From Mycobacterium sp. AT1 (lineage in GTDB: Bacteria > Actinomycetota > Actinomycetes > Mycobacteriales > Mycobacteriaceae): 64,000 nt of DNA. The stretch is from the NCBI RefSeq assembly GCF_002043095.1, contig NZ_MVOC01000055.1, forward strand, positions 40,875-104,874, read 5' to 3'. Below are positions 26,004-34,079 of this stretch, piece by piece (position 1 is the stretch's first letter; the number at the start of each line of letters is the position of its first letter). The notes beneath the pieces were generated by a model that was not told where the DNA came from, did no database searches, and saw nothing but the letters and a program-made list of their open reading frames with translations. Position numbers and translations under genes: made by a program.

Positions 26004-26696
26004 GTGCCTGTGCGCATACTCGTGGTTGACGACGATCGCGCTGTGCGCGAATCCCTGCGCCGGTCCCTCGCGTTCAACGGATACTCGGTCGACCTGGCGC
26101 AAGACGGTCTCGAAGCTCTGGACCTGATCGCCACCGACCGGCCCGACGCGTTGGTACTCGACGTGATGATGCCCCGGCTCGACGGCCTCGAAGTGTGCCG
26201 TCGGCTCCGAAGCACCGGCGACGATCTACCCATCCTGGTCCTCACGGCCCGGGATTCGGTGTCCGAGCGGGTCGCCGGCCTCGACGCCGGAGCCGACGAC
26301 TACCTGCCGAAGCCGTTCGCCCTCGAAGAACTGCTGGCGCGGATGCGTGCGCTGCTGCGGCGGCGCGTCCTTCCCGACGACGGCGACTCCGCGGCCATGA
26401 CGTTCTCCGATCTGAGCCTCGATCCGGTGACGCGGGAAGTCACCCGCGGCGAGCGTCAGATCAGCCTCACCCGCACCGAGTTCTCCCTCCTGGAGATGCT
26501 GATCGCCAATCCCCGTCGGGTGCTGACCCGGAGCCGCATCCTGGAAGAGGTCTGGGGCTTCGACTTCCCGACCTCCGGCAACGCCCTCGAGGTCTACGTC
26601 GGCTACCTGCGTCGCAAGACCGAGGCCGACGGGGAGCCGCGGCTCATCCACACCGTGCGCGGCGTCGGCTACGTCCTGCGCGAGACCCCGCCGTGA
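26004..26696 (+). CDS. mprA: Response regulator MprA
   Basis: A 230-aa OmpR-family regulator. The receiver domain starts MPVRILVVDDDRAVRESL with phosphorylatable Asp53 in VLDVMMPRLDG, followed by ILVLTARDS and the Lys of LPKPFALEEL; the C-terminal winged helix ends with VYVGYLRRKTEADGEPRLIHTVRGVGYVLR. It controls the envelope-stress and persistence regulon with MprB, including pepD and sigE in M. tuberculosis. Start GTG 26004. mprB begins ten bases after its stop. Confidence 0.95.
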   Translation: MPVRILVVDDDRAVRESLRRSLAFNGYSVDLAQDGLEALDLIATDRPDALVLDVMMPRLDGLEVCRRLRSTGDDLPILVLTARDSVSERVAGLDAGADDYLPKPFALEELLARMRALLRRRVLPDDGDSAAMTFSDLSLDPVTREVTRGERQISLTRTEFSLLEMLIANPRRVLTRSRILEEVWGFDFPTSGNALEVYVGYLRRKTEADGEPRLIHTVRGVGYVLRETPP

Positions 26697-26706
26697 CGAC
26701 GCCCTG

Positions 26707-28227
26707 ATGGGTTCGGTCCGATCGCCGTTTTGGTGGCGGTCCCGCGAACGACGCGCGGCCGACGTGCGGACGTACGGCACCCATCGCGCCAGCTCGGTGT
26801 CCCTGCGTTGGCGGGTGATGTTGCTCGCCATGTCCATGGTGGCGATGGTCGTGGTGCTGATGGCCCTCGCCGTCTACGCGGTGGTGTCTCGGGCCCTGTA
26901 CGACGACATGGACAACCAGCTGCAGATCCGCGCGCGGCTACTCATCGAGAGCGGCCTGCTTGCCGTCGACCCCGGCAAGGCAATCGAGGGCACGGCCTAC
27001 TCCGACGTCAACGCCATGTTCGTGATGCCGGGCCGGAGCATCTACACGGCCAATCAGGAGGGTGAGACGCTGCCTCTTGGCGACCCCGAGAAGGACGTCA
27101 TCCAGGGCACCCTTCGAATGTCGTTGCGCACGGTCAACTTTCAGCGAGTGCTGGCCGTTCACCTGCCCAGCGGCGATTCCCTGCTGATTTCGAAGAGCCT
27201 GGGTCCCACGGCGGGGGTGATCAAACGTCTCGGCACCATCCTGCTGATCGTCGGAGGTCTCGGCATGGCGGTCGCCGCGATCGCCGGCGGCACCGTCGCC
27301 CGAACCGGTCTGCGCCCCGTCGCGCGGCTGACCGACGCCGCCGAGCGCGTCGCGAGAACCGACGACCTGCGACCGATCCCGGTCTACGGCAGCGACGAGC
27401 TCGCCCGGCTCACCGAGGCGTTCAACATGATGCTGCGAGCCCTCACCGAGTCGCGGGAACGTCAGGCCCGTCTCGTCACCGATGCGGGGCACGAACTGCG
27501 TACGCCCCTGACGTCGTTGCGCACCAACGTCGAACTGCTGATGGCGTCGATGGCACCCGGCGCACCGAGCATCCCCGAGGACGAGATGGCCGGCCTGCGC
27601 ACCGACGTGATCGCCCAGATCGAGGAGCTGTCCACACTGGTGGGTGACCTCGTCGACCTCAGCAGGGACGACGCCGGCGTCACGATTCACGAACCCGTCG
27701 ACCTGTCCGAGGTCGTCGACCGCAGTCTCGAACGAGTTCGGCGGCGCCGCAACGACATCGAGTTCGACGTGAACACCGTTCGATGGCAGGTCTACGGCGA
27801 CGAGGCGACCCTGTCCAGGGCCGTGCTCAACCTGCTCGACAATGCCGCGAAGTGGAGCCCGCCCGGTGGCCGGGTCGGCGTGCGGATGGTCCAGGTCGAC
27901 GCGAACTACGTCGAGTTGGTGGTGTCGGATCAGGGCCCGGGAATCCCCCCGAGCGAGCGCGAGCTGGTGTTCGAGCGGTTCTACCGGTCGACGTCGGCGC
28001 GGTCGATGTCCGGCTCCGGCCTCGGTCTGGCGATCGTCAAACAGGTCGTCGTCAAACACGGTGGGACACTTCGCATCGACTACGCGACGCCACTGGCCGA
28101 CCCGCCGGGAACCTCGATCTACGTGCTCCTGCCGGGCCGGCCCCTGATGGGCGAGGGCGCCAACGCGGGTGCGACACGCGAGGGCGGAGCGGTGGACGAG
28201 ATGGCCGGCAACCCCGAGAATGGGTGA
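26707..28227 (+). CDS. mprB: Sensor histidine kinase MprB
   Basis: A 506-aa membrane kinase. Two transmembrane segments (about 38-60 and 175-197) flank an extracytoplasmic sensor loop of about 115 residues; a HAMP domain follows, then the H-box DAGHELRTPLTSL with His262, the N-box NLLDNAAKWS with Asn379, and G-boxes DQGPGIP and GSGLGLAIV. It autophosphorylates under envelope stress and passes phosphate to MprA. The long acidic C-terminal tail after GRPLMGEG is poorly conserved. Part of the mprA-mprB-pepD-moaB2 unit. Confidence 0.95.
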   Translation: MGSVRSPFWWRSRERRAADVRTYGTHRASSVSLRWRVMLLAMSMVAMVVVLMALAVYAVVSRALYDDMDNQLQIRARLLIESGLLAVDPGKAIEGTAYSDVNAMFVMPGRSIYTANQEGETLPLGDPEKDVIQGTLRMSLRTVNFQRVLAVHLPSGDSLLISKSLGPTAGVIKRLGTILLIVGGLGMAVAAIAGGTVARTGLRPVARLTDAAERVARTDDLRPIPVYGSDELARLTEAFNMMLRALTESRERQARLVTDAGHELRTPLTSLRTNVELLMASMAPGAPSIPEDEMAGLRTDVIAQIEELSTLVGDLVDLSRDDAGVTIHEPVDLSEVVDRSLERVRRRRNDIEFDVNTVRWQVYGDEATLSRAVLNLLDNAAKWSPPGGRVGVRMVQVDANYVELVVSDQGPGIPPSERELVFERFYRSTSARSMSGSGLGLAIVKQVVVKHGGTLRIDYATPLADPPGTSIYVLLPGRPLMGEGANAGATREGGAVDEMAGNPENG

Positions 28228-28251
28228 TCGGGGATTGGCTCTGCCGGGGAG

Positions 28252-28291
28252 TTCTGGGCAAGTCCAGAAAGTTCTCTAAGTGGATTCTCAG
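28252..28291 (+). promoter_or_regulatory. pepD upstream inverted repeat and MprA-like repeats
   Basis: TTCTGG / CCAGAA (28252-28257, 28264-28269) form an inverted repeat, followed by GTTCTCTA (28271) and ATTCTCAG (28284) which resemble MprA half-sites with a looser five-base spacer. No clear SigE-type promoter was found in the 150-bp gap. Confidence 0.35.
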
Positions 28292-28377
28292 CCCAGGGGG
28301 GCACTGTCGGGGGACGGCTTTCGTTATCACGACAGATCGCTGACGCACACGACTCGAAAGAAGAGCCAACAGCCGCA

Positions 28378-29718
28378 ATGACAAACGATCCGAGGTACTC
28401 GCCGCCACCGCCGCCCGGGCATCGTCCCGGCGCGCACGAGGCCGCGGCGCCGGGGTACCCCGGCCAGCACCGCACCGGTGGCTACCCGCAGCAGCCGTTC
28501 GACTGGCGCTACGCGACCCAGCCTCCGCAGGCGACGCATTCCCATCGGGGGCCGCATGATCCGTACCGCGTGGATCCCACGCGGATGATGCCGATCCCGG
28601 CCGCCGCGCCCCAGCGGCGTTCCCGGGCAGGCCGGTTGACGGTCGGTGCGTTGGCGATCGCCGTCGTGTCGGCGGGTATCGGCGGCGGTGTCGCCACCCT
28701 GGTGCAACCGGGCACGCCGTCGTGGAGTTCGACGTCGTCGGGAGCGACGCCGGGTGAGCCGGCGGCAAGCCTCCCCGCCGGGTCGGTCGAGCAGGTCGCC
28801 GCGAAGGTGGTCCCCAGCGTGGTGAAGCTCGAGACCGACATGGGCAGGCAGTCCGAGGAGGGGTCGGGCATCATCCTGTCGACCGACGGCCTCATCCTGA
28901 CCAACAACCACGTGGTGGCGGCCGCCAACGGCGGCCCCGGTGGACCCGCGGGCGGCGTGCAGACCAAGGTGACCTTCGCCAATGGCGTGACGACGACGTT
29001 CAAGGTCGTCGGGACCGATCCGAGCAGCGACATCGCGGTGGTTCAGGCTGTCGGCGCCACGGGCTTGGCTCCGATCACCCTCGGGTCGTCGGGGAACCTT
29101 CGGGTCGGCCAGGACGTCGTGGCCATCGGTTCACCGCTTGGGCTGGAGGGCACGGTCACCACCGGCATCGTCAGCGCGCTGAACCGGCCGGTGGCTGCCG
29201 GCGGCGACGCCCAGAACCAGAACACGGTCCTGGACGCCATCCAGACCGACGCCGCGATCAACCCCGGCAACTCCGGTGGCGCGTTGGTGAACATGAATGG
29301 CGAGCTGGTCGGCGTCAACTCCGCGATCGCCACCCTCGGCGGCGACTCGGGCCAGTCGCAGAGCGGCTCGATCGGGCTGGGCTTCGCGATTCCGGTCGAC
29401 CAGGCCAAGCGCATCGCCGACGAGTTGATCCAGAACGGCACCGCCTCCCATGCGTCGCTCGGGGTCCAGGTCGGCAACGACGCGGGCGTCGACGGAGCCA
29501 AGATCGTCGACGTCACCGCCGGTGGCGCGGCCTCGGCCGCGGGCATGCCGAGCGGTGTGGTGGTCACGAAGGTCGACGACCGGGTGATCGGCAGCGCCGA
29601 CGCATTGGTCGCGGCGGTGCGTTCGAGAGCCCCCGGTGAGAAGGTCACGTTGACCTATATAGACACGTCGGGGAAGCCGCAGACCGTCGACGTCACTCTC
29701 GGCAAGGCACAGCAGTGA
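28378..29718 (+). CDS. pepD: HtrA-like serine protease PepD
   Basis: A 446-aa protease. A Pro/Tyr/His-rich cytoplasmic region (1-80) precedes one membrane segment (about 87-109), then a trypsin-like domain with His178 (LTNNHVV), Asp218 (DPSSDIAVV) and Ser299 (NPGNSGGAL) and a C-terminal PDZ domain (about 355-440). It acts outside the membrane in degrading or refolding damaged envelope proteins and feeds back on MprAB signalling. It corresponds to Rv0983 and follows mprB by 150 bp. Confidence 0.95.
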   Translation: MTNDPRYSPPPPPGHRPGAHEAAAPGYPGQHRTGGYPQQPFDWRYATQPPQATHSHRGPHDPYRVDPTRMMPIPAAAPQRRSRAGRLTVGALAIAVVSAGIGGGVATLVQPGTPSWSSTSSGATPGEPAASLPAGSVEQVAAKVVPSVVKLETDMGRQSEEGSGIILSTDGLILTNNHVVAAANGGPGGPAGGVQTKVTFANGVTTTFKVVGTDPSSDIAVVQAVGATGLAPITLGSSGNLRVGQDVVAIGSPLGLEGTVTTGIVSALNRPVAAGGDAQNQNTVLDAIQTDAAINPGNSGGALVNMNGELVGVNSAIATLGGDSGQSQSGSIGLGFAIPVDQAKRIADELIQNGTASHASLGVQVGNDAGVDGAKIVDVTAGGAASAAGMPSGVVVTKVDDRVIGSADALVAAVRSRAPGEKVTLTYIDTSGKPQTVDVTLGKAQQ

Positions 29719-29789
29719 CGGTCGCGCCGGGTCGCCCGGGGCTCAGGATCGCTTCGCCCGCGTCGGTGGCGGGATATACGGTTGCCATC

Positions 29790-30287
29790 ATGGAACAGCC
29801 TGGTGAGTTGGTGGGTCGTGCGCTCGTCGTCGTCGTCGACGATCGGACTGCGCACGGAGATGAAGAGGACCACAGCGGTCCGGTGGTCACCGAGCTGCTT
29901 GGGGAGGCCGGATTCGTCGTCGACGGTGTCGTCGTCGTGTCGGCCGACGAGATCGAGATTCGCAACGCGCTCAACACTGCCGTCATCGGTGGCGTCGACC
30001 TGGTCGTGTCGGTCGGAGGCACGGGTGTGACGCCTCGCGACGTGACGCCCGAGGCCACCACGACCATCCTCGACCGCGAGTTGCTTGGCATCTCCGAGGC
30101 CCTACGGGCGTCCGGGCTGTCGGCAGGGCTCGTCGACGCGGGTGTCTCCCGCGGGCTGGCGGGAATCTCGGGCAGCACTCTGGTCGTGAACATCGCCGGT
30201 TCTCGCGGTGCGGTTCGCGACGGCATGGCGACGCTGGGACCGCTGGCGATTCAGATCATCGGCCAGCTGTCCAGCCTGGAGATCTAG
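29790..30287 (+). CDS. moaB2: Molybdopterin-biosynthesis MogA/MoaB-family protein
   Basis: A 165-aa protein starting MEQPGELVGRALVVVVDDRT. The motif VSVGGTGVTPRDVTPEAT marks the MogA/MoaB family that adenylylates molybdopterin before metal insertion. The conserved part begins at the ATG at 29790. An upstream GTG at 29715, overlapping the pepD stop (GTGA) and preceded by AAGG, would add 25 residues and cannot be excluded. The locus matches Rv0984. Confidence 0.88.
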   Translation: MEQPGELVGRALVVVVDDRTAHGDEEDHSGPVVTELLGEAGFVVDGVVVVSADEIEIRNALNTAVIGGVDLVVSVGGTGVTPRDVTPEATTTILDRELLGISEALRASGLSAGLVDAGVSRGLAGISGSTLVVNIAGSRGAVRDGMATLGPLAIQIIGQLSSLEI

Positions 30288-30315
30288 GCCCCCTTGGCCT
30301 CCTTGGCACACACCG

Positions 30316-30342
30316 ACCCCCGCGAGCAGCGCTCGGCGGGGT
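30316..30342 (+). terminator. Hairpin after moaB2
   Basis: ACCCC...CGAGC AGC GCTCG...GGGGT forms a two-part stem with a small internal loop, 28 bases after the moaB2 stop. It probably ends the mprAB-pepD-moaB2 unit. Confidence 0.45.
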
Positions 30343-30418
30343 GTTCGGCGTGTGGGGAGTTACCGGTGGGGCGTCGCGGGATTGTGTTGCCGCAATGTGA
30401 ACTACTTCCCATGACCAT

Positions 30419-30436
30419 GTGTGATCTTCATCACAC
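30419..30436 (+). promoter_or_regulatory. CRP/GlxR-type binding site
   Basis: GTGTGAT-CTTC-ATCACAC is a perfect inverted repeat containing the canonical TGTGA-N6-TCACA. It lies 12 bases before the GTG of the 52-aa gene and about 550 bp before the porin gene. Overlap with the likely start-site region would favour repression of the small gene. Confidence 0.65.
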
Positions 30437-30448
30437 CGGGATGTCATT

Positions 30449-30607
30449 GTGACTAGTGATTCACCGCGCAGGCCGCTCTCAGTTAACGACATTTTCGGTG
30501 ATTCTCTACCCGAGACCACCAAGGACGAGTGGGACGACACCCCCTCCGGCCGAGATGCGGAACGCGACGACTGGTTGCGGGACAACGTCCCTCCGCACCA
30601 CGGCTGA
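30449..30607 (+). CDS. Small acidic protein (52 aa) upstream of the porin
   Basis: GTG at 30449 opens 52 codons ending TGA at 30605-30607. The product is hydrophilic and acidic, with VNDIFGDSLPETTKDEWDD in the first half and DAERDDWLRDNVPPHHG at the end. Codon choice shows the strong third-position G/C bias of neighbouring genes, which supports real coding. From memory, similar short FGD-LPE-T proteins occur in other mycobacteria, but no function is known. It is preceded by a CRP-type site. Confidence 0.6.
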   Translation: MTSDSPRRPLSVNDIFGDSLPETTKDEWDDTPSGRDAERDDWLRDNVPPHHG

Positions 30608-30983
30608 GCTGTCAGTTTCCGTCGAGCGCGGGATGTGACGGTAGTCAAATTCAGGCTTCCAAACCGCTCTGATGTGCCGATGGTCAGCGGCTTCCCCGCG
30701 CCCGCGGCCGGTCGCCACGCAGCCCGTGCCTCCGGTCATGCCCATTGGGCAAACATCCCCCGGCGCCTACTCCTTTGGCGCCTGTTGACGCGTACGCGTT
30801 GCCGGGTGGGGGCCTCGCCGTTATGTTTCTCGCTGTCAACGATGAGCATTACGTAAGAACAGCATGTGAGATTTCTAATTCCACTCACATCAACCTCTTG
30901 CGGGGTGTCAGGCTTAGCCGTAGAGCCGGGCACTCACAGGAAACGGCGGACCGCGGGGTTCGTCACGACAAGCTAGGGAGAAC
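30608..30983 (+). promoter_or_regulatory. Long upstream region of the porin gene
   Basis: These 376 bases hold no convincing gene. They contain several symmetric elements: TGCCCATTGGGCA (30739-30751), the 12-base palindrome ACGCGTACGCGT (30788-30799), TTACGTAA (30849-30856), and ATGTGAG / CTCACAT arms (30864-30870, 30894-30900). A GGGAG ribosome-binding site lies just before the porin ATG. MspA-type porins are known for long untranslated leaders, so part of this is probably 5' UTR. No -10/-35 pair could be fixed. Confidence 0.4.
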
Positions 30984-31607
30984 ATGAAGGCAATCAGTCG
31001 GGTGCTGGTCGCTCTGGTAGCAGCGTTCGCGGCGCTCCTCACCAGCACGGGCACCTCTCACGCAGGGTTGGACAACGAGCTGAGCCTGGTCGACGGCCAG
31101 GATCGGACCCTTACGGTTCAGCAGTGGGACACGTTCCTCAACGGTGTCTTCCCGCTCGACCGCAACCGCCTCACCCGCGAGTGGTTCCACTCGGGTCGGG
31201 CCAAGTTCATCGTCGCCGGCCCCGGCGCCGATGAGTTCGAGGGCACGCTGGAGCTGGGCTACCAGATCGGCTTCCCCTGGTCGCTGGGCGTTGGCATCAA
31301 CTTCAGCTACACCACGCCGAACATCCTGCTCGACGATGCGACGCCTGCGAACCCGCTCCAGGTCATCACCCCGAACCTGTTCCCGGGTGTCTCCATCAGC
31401 GCCGACCTGGGCAACGGCCCCGGCATCCAGGAAGTCGCGACCTTCTCGGTCGACGTCAAGGGTGCTTCCGGCGGCGTCGCGGTCTCGAACGCTCACGGAA
31501 CGGTCACCGGCGCTGCCGGCGGCGTGCTCCTGCGTCCGTTCGCACGGCTCATCGCCTCGACGGGTGACAGCGTCACCACGTACGGCGAACCGTGGAACAT
31601 GAACTAA
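30984..31607 (+). CDS. mspC: MspA-family outer-membrane porin (mspC-like locus)
   Basis: A 207-aa precursor. The signal peptide is cleaved after TSHA, leaving a 180-residue mature protein starting GLDNELSLVD that is nearly identical to MspA over most of its length. MspA-type porins form octameric goblet-shaped channels for small hydrophilic solutes. The constriction loop differs: Asp90 and Asp91 are kept, but position 93 is Thr rather than Asp and four residues are missing before VITPN. The gene neighbours (pepD, moaB2) are those of M. smegmatis mspC (from memory). Confidence 0.93.
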   Translation: MKAISRVLVALVAAFAALLTSTGTSHAGLDNELSLVDGQDRTLTVQQWDTFLNGVFPLDRNRLTREWFHSGRAKFIVAGPGADEFEGTLELGYQIGFPWSLGVGINFSYTTPNILLDDATPANPLQVITPNLFPGVSISADLGNGPGIQEVATFSVDVKGASGGVAVSNAHGTVTGAAGGVLLRPFARLIASTGDSVTTYGEPWNMN

Positions 31608-31624
31608 CTCCCTAGTTCAACGAG

Positions 31625-31657
31625 AACAGCCCCCGGCCACTGGCCGGGGGCTGTTTT
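31625..31657. terminator. Terminator after the porin gene, shared with convergent mscL
   Basis: Perfect 15-base arms AACAGCCCCCGGCCA / TGGCCGGGGGCTGTT followed by TT, 18 bases after the porin stop and 11 before the convergent mscL stop. It can work in both directions. Confidence 0.85.
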
Positions 31658-31667
31658 CGTGTGTGCG

Positions 31668-32114
31668 CTACCTGTCGCCGCTGGTGTTCTTCGCGGTGTC
31701 CGGGCTGGGGCCGGTGCCGGGTCCGGTGACGGTCTCGGCGCTGACGCCGTCCTTGAGAAGGTTTCGGATCTCGGTCAACAGGCTCAGCTCGGTGTCCTGG
31801 GCCTGCTCGACCTCACCCTTCTTGCGGAGCCGGTTGTACGGCACCACCACCAGGAAGTAGACGACCGCCGCGACCAGGATGAAGTTGATGGCCGCCGAGA
31901 TGATCAGGTTCAGGTCGATCACCTGGCCGCCGCCGATCGAGACCTTCAGGATGCCGACGTCGGTGCCACTCGCCCCGATCCGGCTGGTGAGCGGCGTGAT
32001 GATCGCGTCGGTGAACGTCTTGACGAGCGCCGCGAACGCGGTACCGATGACCACCGCGACCGACAGGTCGACGATGTTGCCGCGGGAGAGAAACTCCTTG
32101 AATCCCTTCAGCAC
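31668..32114 (-). CDS. mscL: Large-conductance mechanosensitive channel
   Basis: A 148-aa protein. MLKGFKEFLSRGNIVDLSVAVVIGTAFAALV is the conserved N-terminal helix and TM1; TM2 is at about 68-90 (FILVAAVVYFLVVVPYN). It ends with a charged helix that bundles in the pentamer. MscL opens on hypo-osmotic shock. Length is normal for mycobacteria (about 151). The gene is Rv0985c by position. Confidence 0.95.
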   Translation of the reverse strand: MLKGFKEFLSRGNIVDLSVAVVIGTAFAALVKTFTDAIITPLTSRIGASGTDVGILKVSIGGGQVIDLNLIISAAINFILVAAVVYFLVVVPYNRLRKKGEVEQAQDTELSLLTEIRNLLKDGVSAETVTGPGTGPSPDTAKNTSGDR

Positions 32115-32192
32115 GTGGAACTTCCTTCCTGTGAATGGTCGGGCCCGTACGCCACAACCCGTGCGGCAACGCTAACCCCATTCTGGGAACAC

Positions 32193-32849
32193 TCAATGGA
32201 AGGTCAGCGTGATGGCCTGGATCAGGGACGCTCCGGCCACCTCGTTCGCCTTCAGGACCGGTAGCGCGACCAGCACCACCCCGTCGCGGCCCCTGTCCTT
32301 GGACGCCGACGAGACCAGCACCACGATCGCGTTCGTGGCCACCACCCGCGAGCGTTGTTCACCAGTGCCGTCGGTGGCCTCTGAGACGGCCAGTACGTCG
32401 ACCACGTCGCCCGTGCGCACCAGATCCAACAGCGCGGAATCGGTCGGGTGGACGGGGACGATGCGGGCGTCCGGCCCAGCGGTGGCGTCGGCGAGGCGAG
32501 AGCCCAGCACCCGCACGTCGGTGAGCACCTCTCCGCGGCGAGCCGGACCGGCGAGCGTGGCGCCGATCAGGTCGGTGCCGTTGGTCGTGGCGCCGTCGGG
32601 AATCGTCGCCACCGAACGTGACTCGACGCGCACGTCGGAGGCCACCAGTTCGACGCCTGGCGCCAAGTCGCGGGTCGCGACGACGACGTCGGTCCTGCCG
32701 TCGGTGGGATCTGGGCGCAGCGCGGCGGCGGCGGCCAACAGGACGAGGGCACCCGCGGTCACGCGGCGAGCCGTGGCGGTGCGCGTCCAGTCCGGTCGCA
32801 TGCCCGCGACGAGGCGCGACGTCAGTGACGCGTTGAGTGATTCCCCCAT
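32193..32849 (-). CDS. SAF-domain membrane-anchored protein (Rv0990c-like)
   Basis: A 218-aa protein with one N-terminal membrane segment (about 29-45) followed by an SAF domain (TRDLAPGVELVASDVRVESRSV), as in CpaB/RcpC pilus-assembly proteins and some periplasmic chaperones. No other pilus gene lies nearby, so a pilus role is doubtful. Length equals Rv0990c (218 residues, from memory). Function unknown; likely extracytoplasmic. Confidence 0.75.
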   Translation of the reverse strand: MGESLNASLTSRLVAGMRPDWTRTATARRVTAGALVLLAAAAALRPDPTDGRTDVVVATRDLAPGVELVASDVRVESRSVATIPDGATTNGTDLIGATLAGPARRGEVLTDVRVLGSRLADATAGPDARIVPVHPTDSALLDLVRTGDVVDVLAVSEATDGTGEQRSRVVATNAIVVLVSSASKDRGRDGVVLVALPVLKANEVAGASLIQAITLTFH

Positions 32850-32931
32850 GTGGCCACGCTAGGCAGCCGAACCACGTTGTGGCAGGGGGTGGGCTCTGCC
32901 CTGTGGATAAGTGTGGCCCTGTGGATGACGG

Positions 32932-33312
32932 CTAGCTGGAGGCGGCCGGCGCGGACGCGGGCTTGCTCGACGAGGAGGCAGAGCTGGAACTCGAGCTGGA
33001 CTTGTCCGAACTCGAGGAGCTCGACGACTTGTCGGTCGACGTCGTCGACTTCTCGGCAGGCTTGTCGGCCGACTTCTCCGAGGAGCTGGCGGAGTCGCTG
33101 CCACCGCTGGAGCCGTTGATCGTGCTCTTCGAGGTTTCGCGGCTGTCGTTGCGGTAGAAGCCGCTGCCCTTGAACACCACGCCCACCGAGCCGAAGAGCT
33201 TGCGCAACCGGCCGGAGCACTTCGGGCACTCGGTCAGCGCGTCATCTGTGAATGCCTGCACCGCGTCGAAACGGTTGTCGCACTCGGTACAAGCGTACGA
33301 ATAGGTCGGCAC
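32932..33312 (-). CDS. ruc: Redox-regulated chaperone Ruc homologue (FmdB-type zinc ribbon)
   Basis: A 126-aa protein. Residues 1-45 form an FmdB-type zinc ribbon with Cys8, Cys11, Cys29 and Cys32 (ACTEC and ECPKC pairs); the C-terminal half is a Ser/Lys/Ala-rich disordered tail. This is the architecture of Rv0991c/Ruc, which releases zinc and becomes an active chaperone on oxidation and cooperates with DnaK. GTG 33312 gives the canonical MPTYSYAC start; a TTG one codon upstream is less likely. Confidence 0.88.
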   Translation of the reverse strand: MPTYSYACTECDNRFDAVQAFTDDALTECPKCSGRLRKLFGSVGVVFKGSGFYRNDSRETSKSTINGSSGGSDSASSSEKSADKPAEKSTTSTDKSSSSSSSDKSSSSSSSASSSSKPASAPAASS

Positions 33313-33426
33313 CAAAACCTCCGGAAAAAGACGAAATCTGTTAGCACTCTAGCTGCCCAAGTGCTAGAACCGCTACGTGGGCCACGCCATTCCCGCGCCA
33401 TTGGCGCTGACGGAAGTCGCCGCCGG

Positions 33427-34005
33427 TCAGCGAAGTTCGACGAGGCCGCCACCCGGGGTGAGTGCATGCGTCATGGGCACGTCGTGCGGTTCGGCCGCCA
33501 GACGGTCGAGCACCTCGTCGTCGCGGACCATCGCGATCAACCGCGCCGAGGGATCCGCCATCGCCAGGCTCCTGTCGTAGTAGCCGGCGCCCCTCCCGAG
33601 TCGGTTGCCCACCCGGTCGACCGCCAGGGCGGGGACGACGACCGTCGACGCCGTGCCGATTGCCTCGGCCGGAAGGTAGGGCGCGGGTGGCTCGCGGAGG
33701 CCGAAGCGGGCGGCGACCAACTCGCCACGGTAGTCACCCCAGGTCAGCGCCAGTGGCTGGCCCGAGTCATCCTCACGGGCGACGGGCAGCAGCACGCGGA
33801 CCCCGGCCGCGACCAGCGAGTCGAGGATGTCGGTCGAACCGGGCTCGGAACCGACGGGTACGTACGCGCACACGGTGTCACCCGATCGCAGCAGCGCGGC
33901 CAGGCGTCGACGCAGTTCCTCAGCCTCCGCACGTCTTACGTCGCCGGGGACCGCGCGGCGGGCCGACAGGATGGCGGTGCGCATCTCGGCCTTCGTTGGT
34001 GACAC
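33427..34005 (-). CDS. 5-formyltetrahydrofolate cyclo-ligase
   Basis: A 192-aa protein starting at GTG 34005 (VSPTKAEMRTAILSARR). It has the family motifs VGSEPGSTDIL, VVPALAVDRVGNRLGRGAGYYDRSL (ATP/folate binding) and a normal length. It converts 5-formyl-THF to 5,10-methenyl-THF using ATP. The gene is Rv0992c by position and diverges from galU with a 73-bp promoter region. Confidence 0.9.
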   Translation of the reverse strand: MSPTKAEMRTAILSARRAVPGDVRRAEAEELRRRLAALLRSGDTVCAYVPVGSEPGSTDILDSLVAAGVRVLLPVAREDDSGQPLALTWGDYRGELVAARFGLREPPAPYLPAEAIGTASTVVVPALAVDRVGNRLGRGAGYYDRSLAMADPSARLIAMVRDDEVLDRLAAEPHDVPMTHALTPGGGLVELR

Positions 34006-34044
34006 CGGTTCACGATGCCACGCCAGACTGGCGGGCTCACCCGG

Positions 34045-34079
34045 TTGCCGGCGACCCAATGACGTTATGGTGTGAACGA
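34045..34079 (+). promoter_or_regulatory. Probable leaderless galU promoter
   Basis: TTGCCG (34045-34050) and TATGGT (34066-34071) with a short 15-base spacer; the ATG follows seven bases after the -10, the spacing typical of leaderless mycobacterial genes. Confidence 0.45.

Noticed and set aside
29774..29790. Leaderless promoter for moaB2 (TATACG)
   Set aside because: The hexamer lacks the final T of TANNNT and no -35 is visible; kept only as a possibility for start choice.
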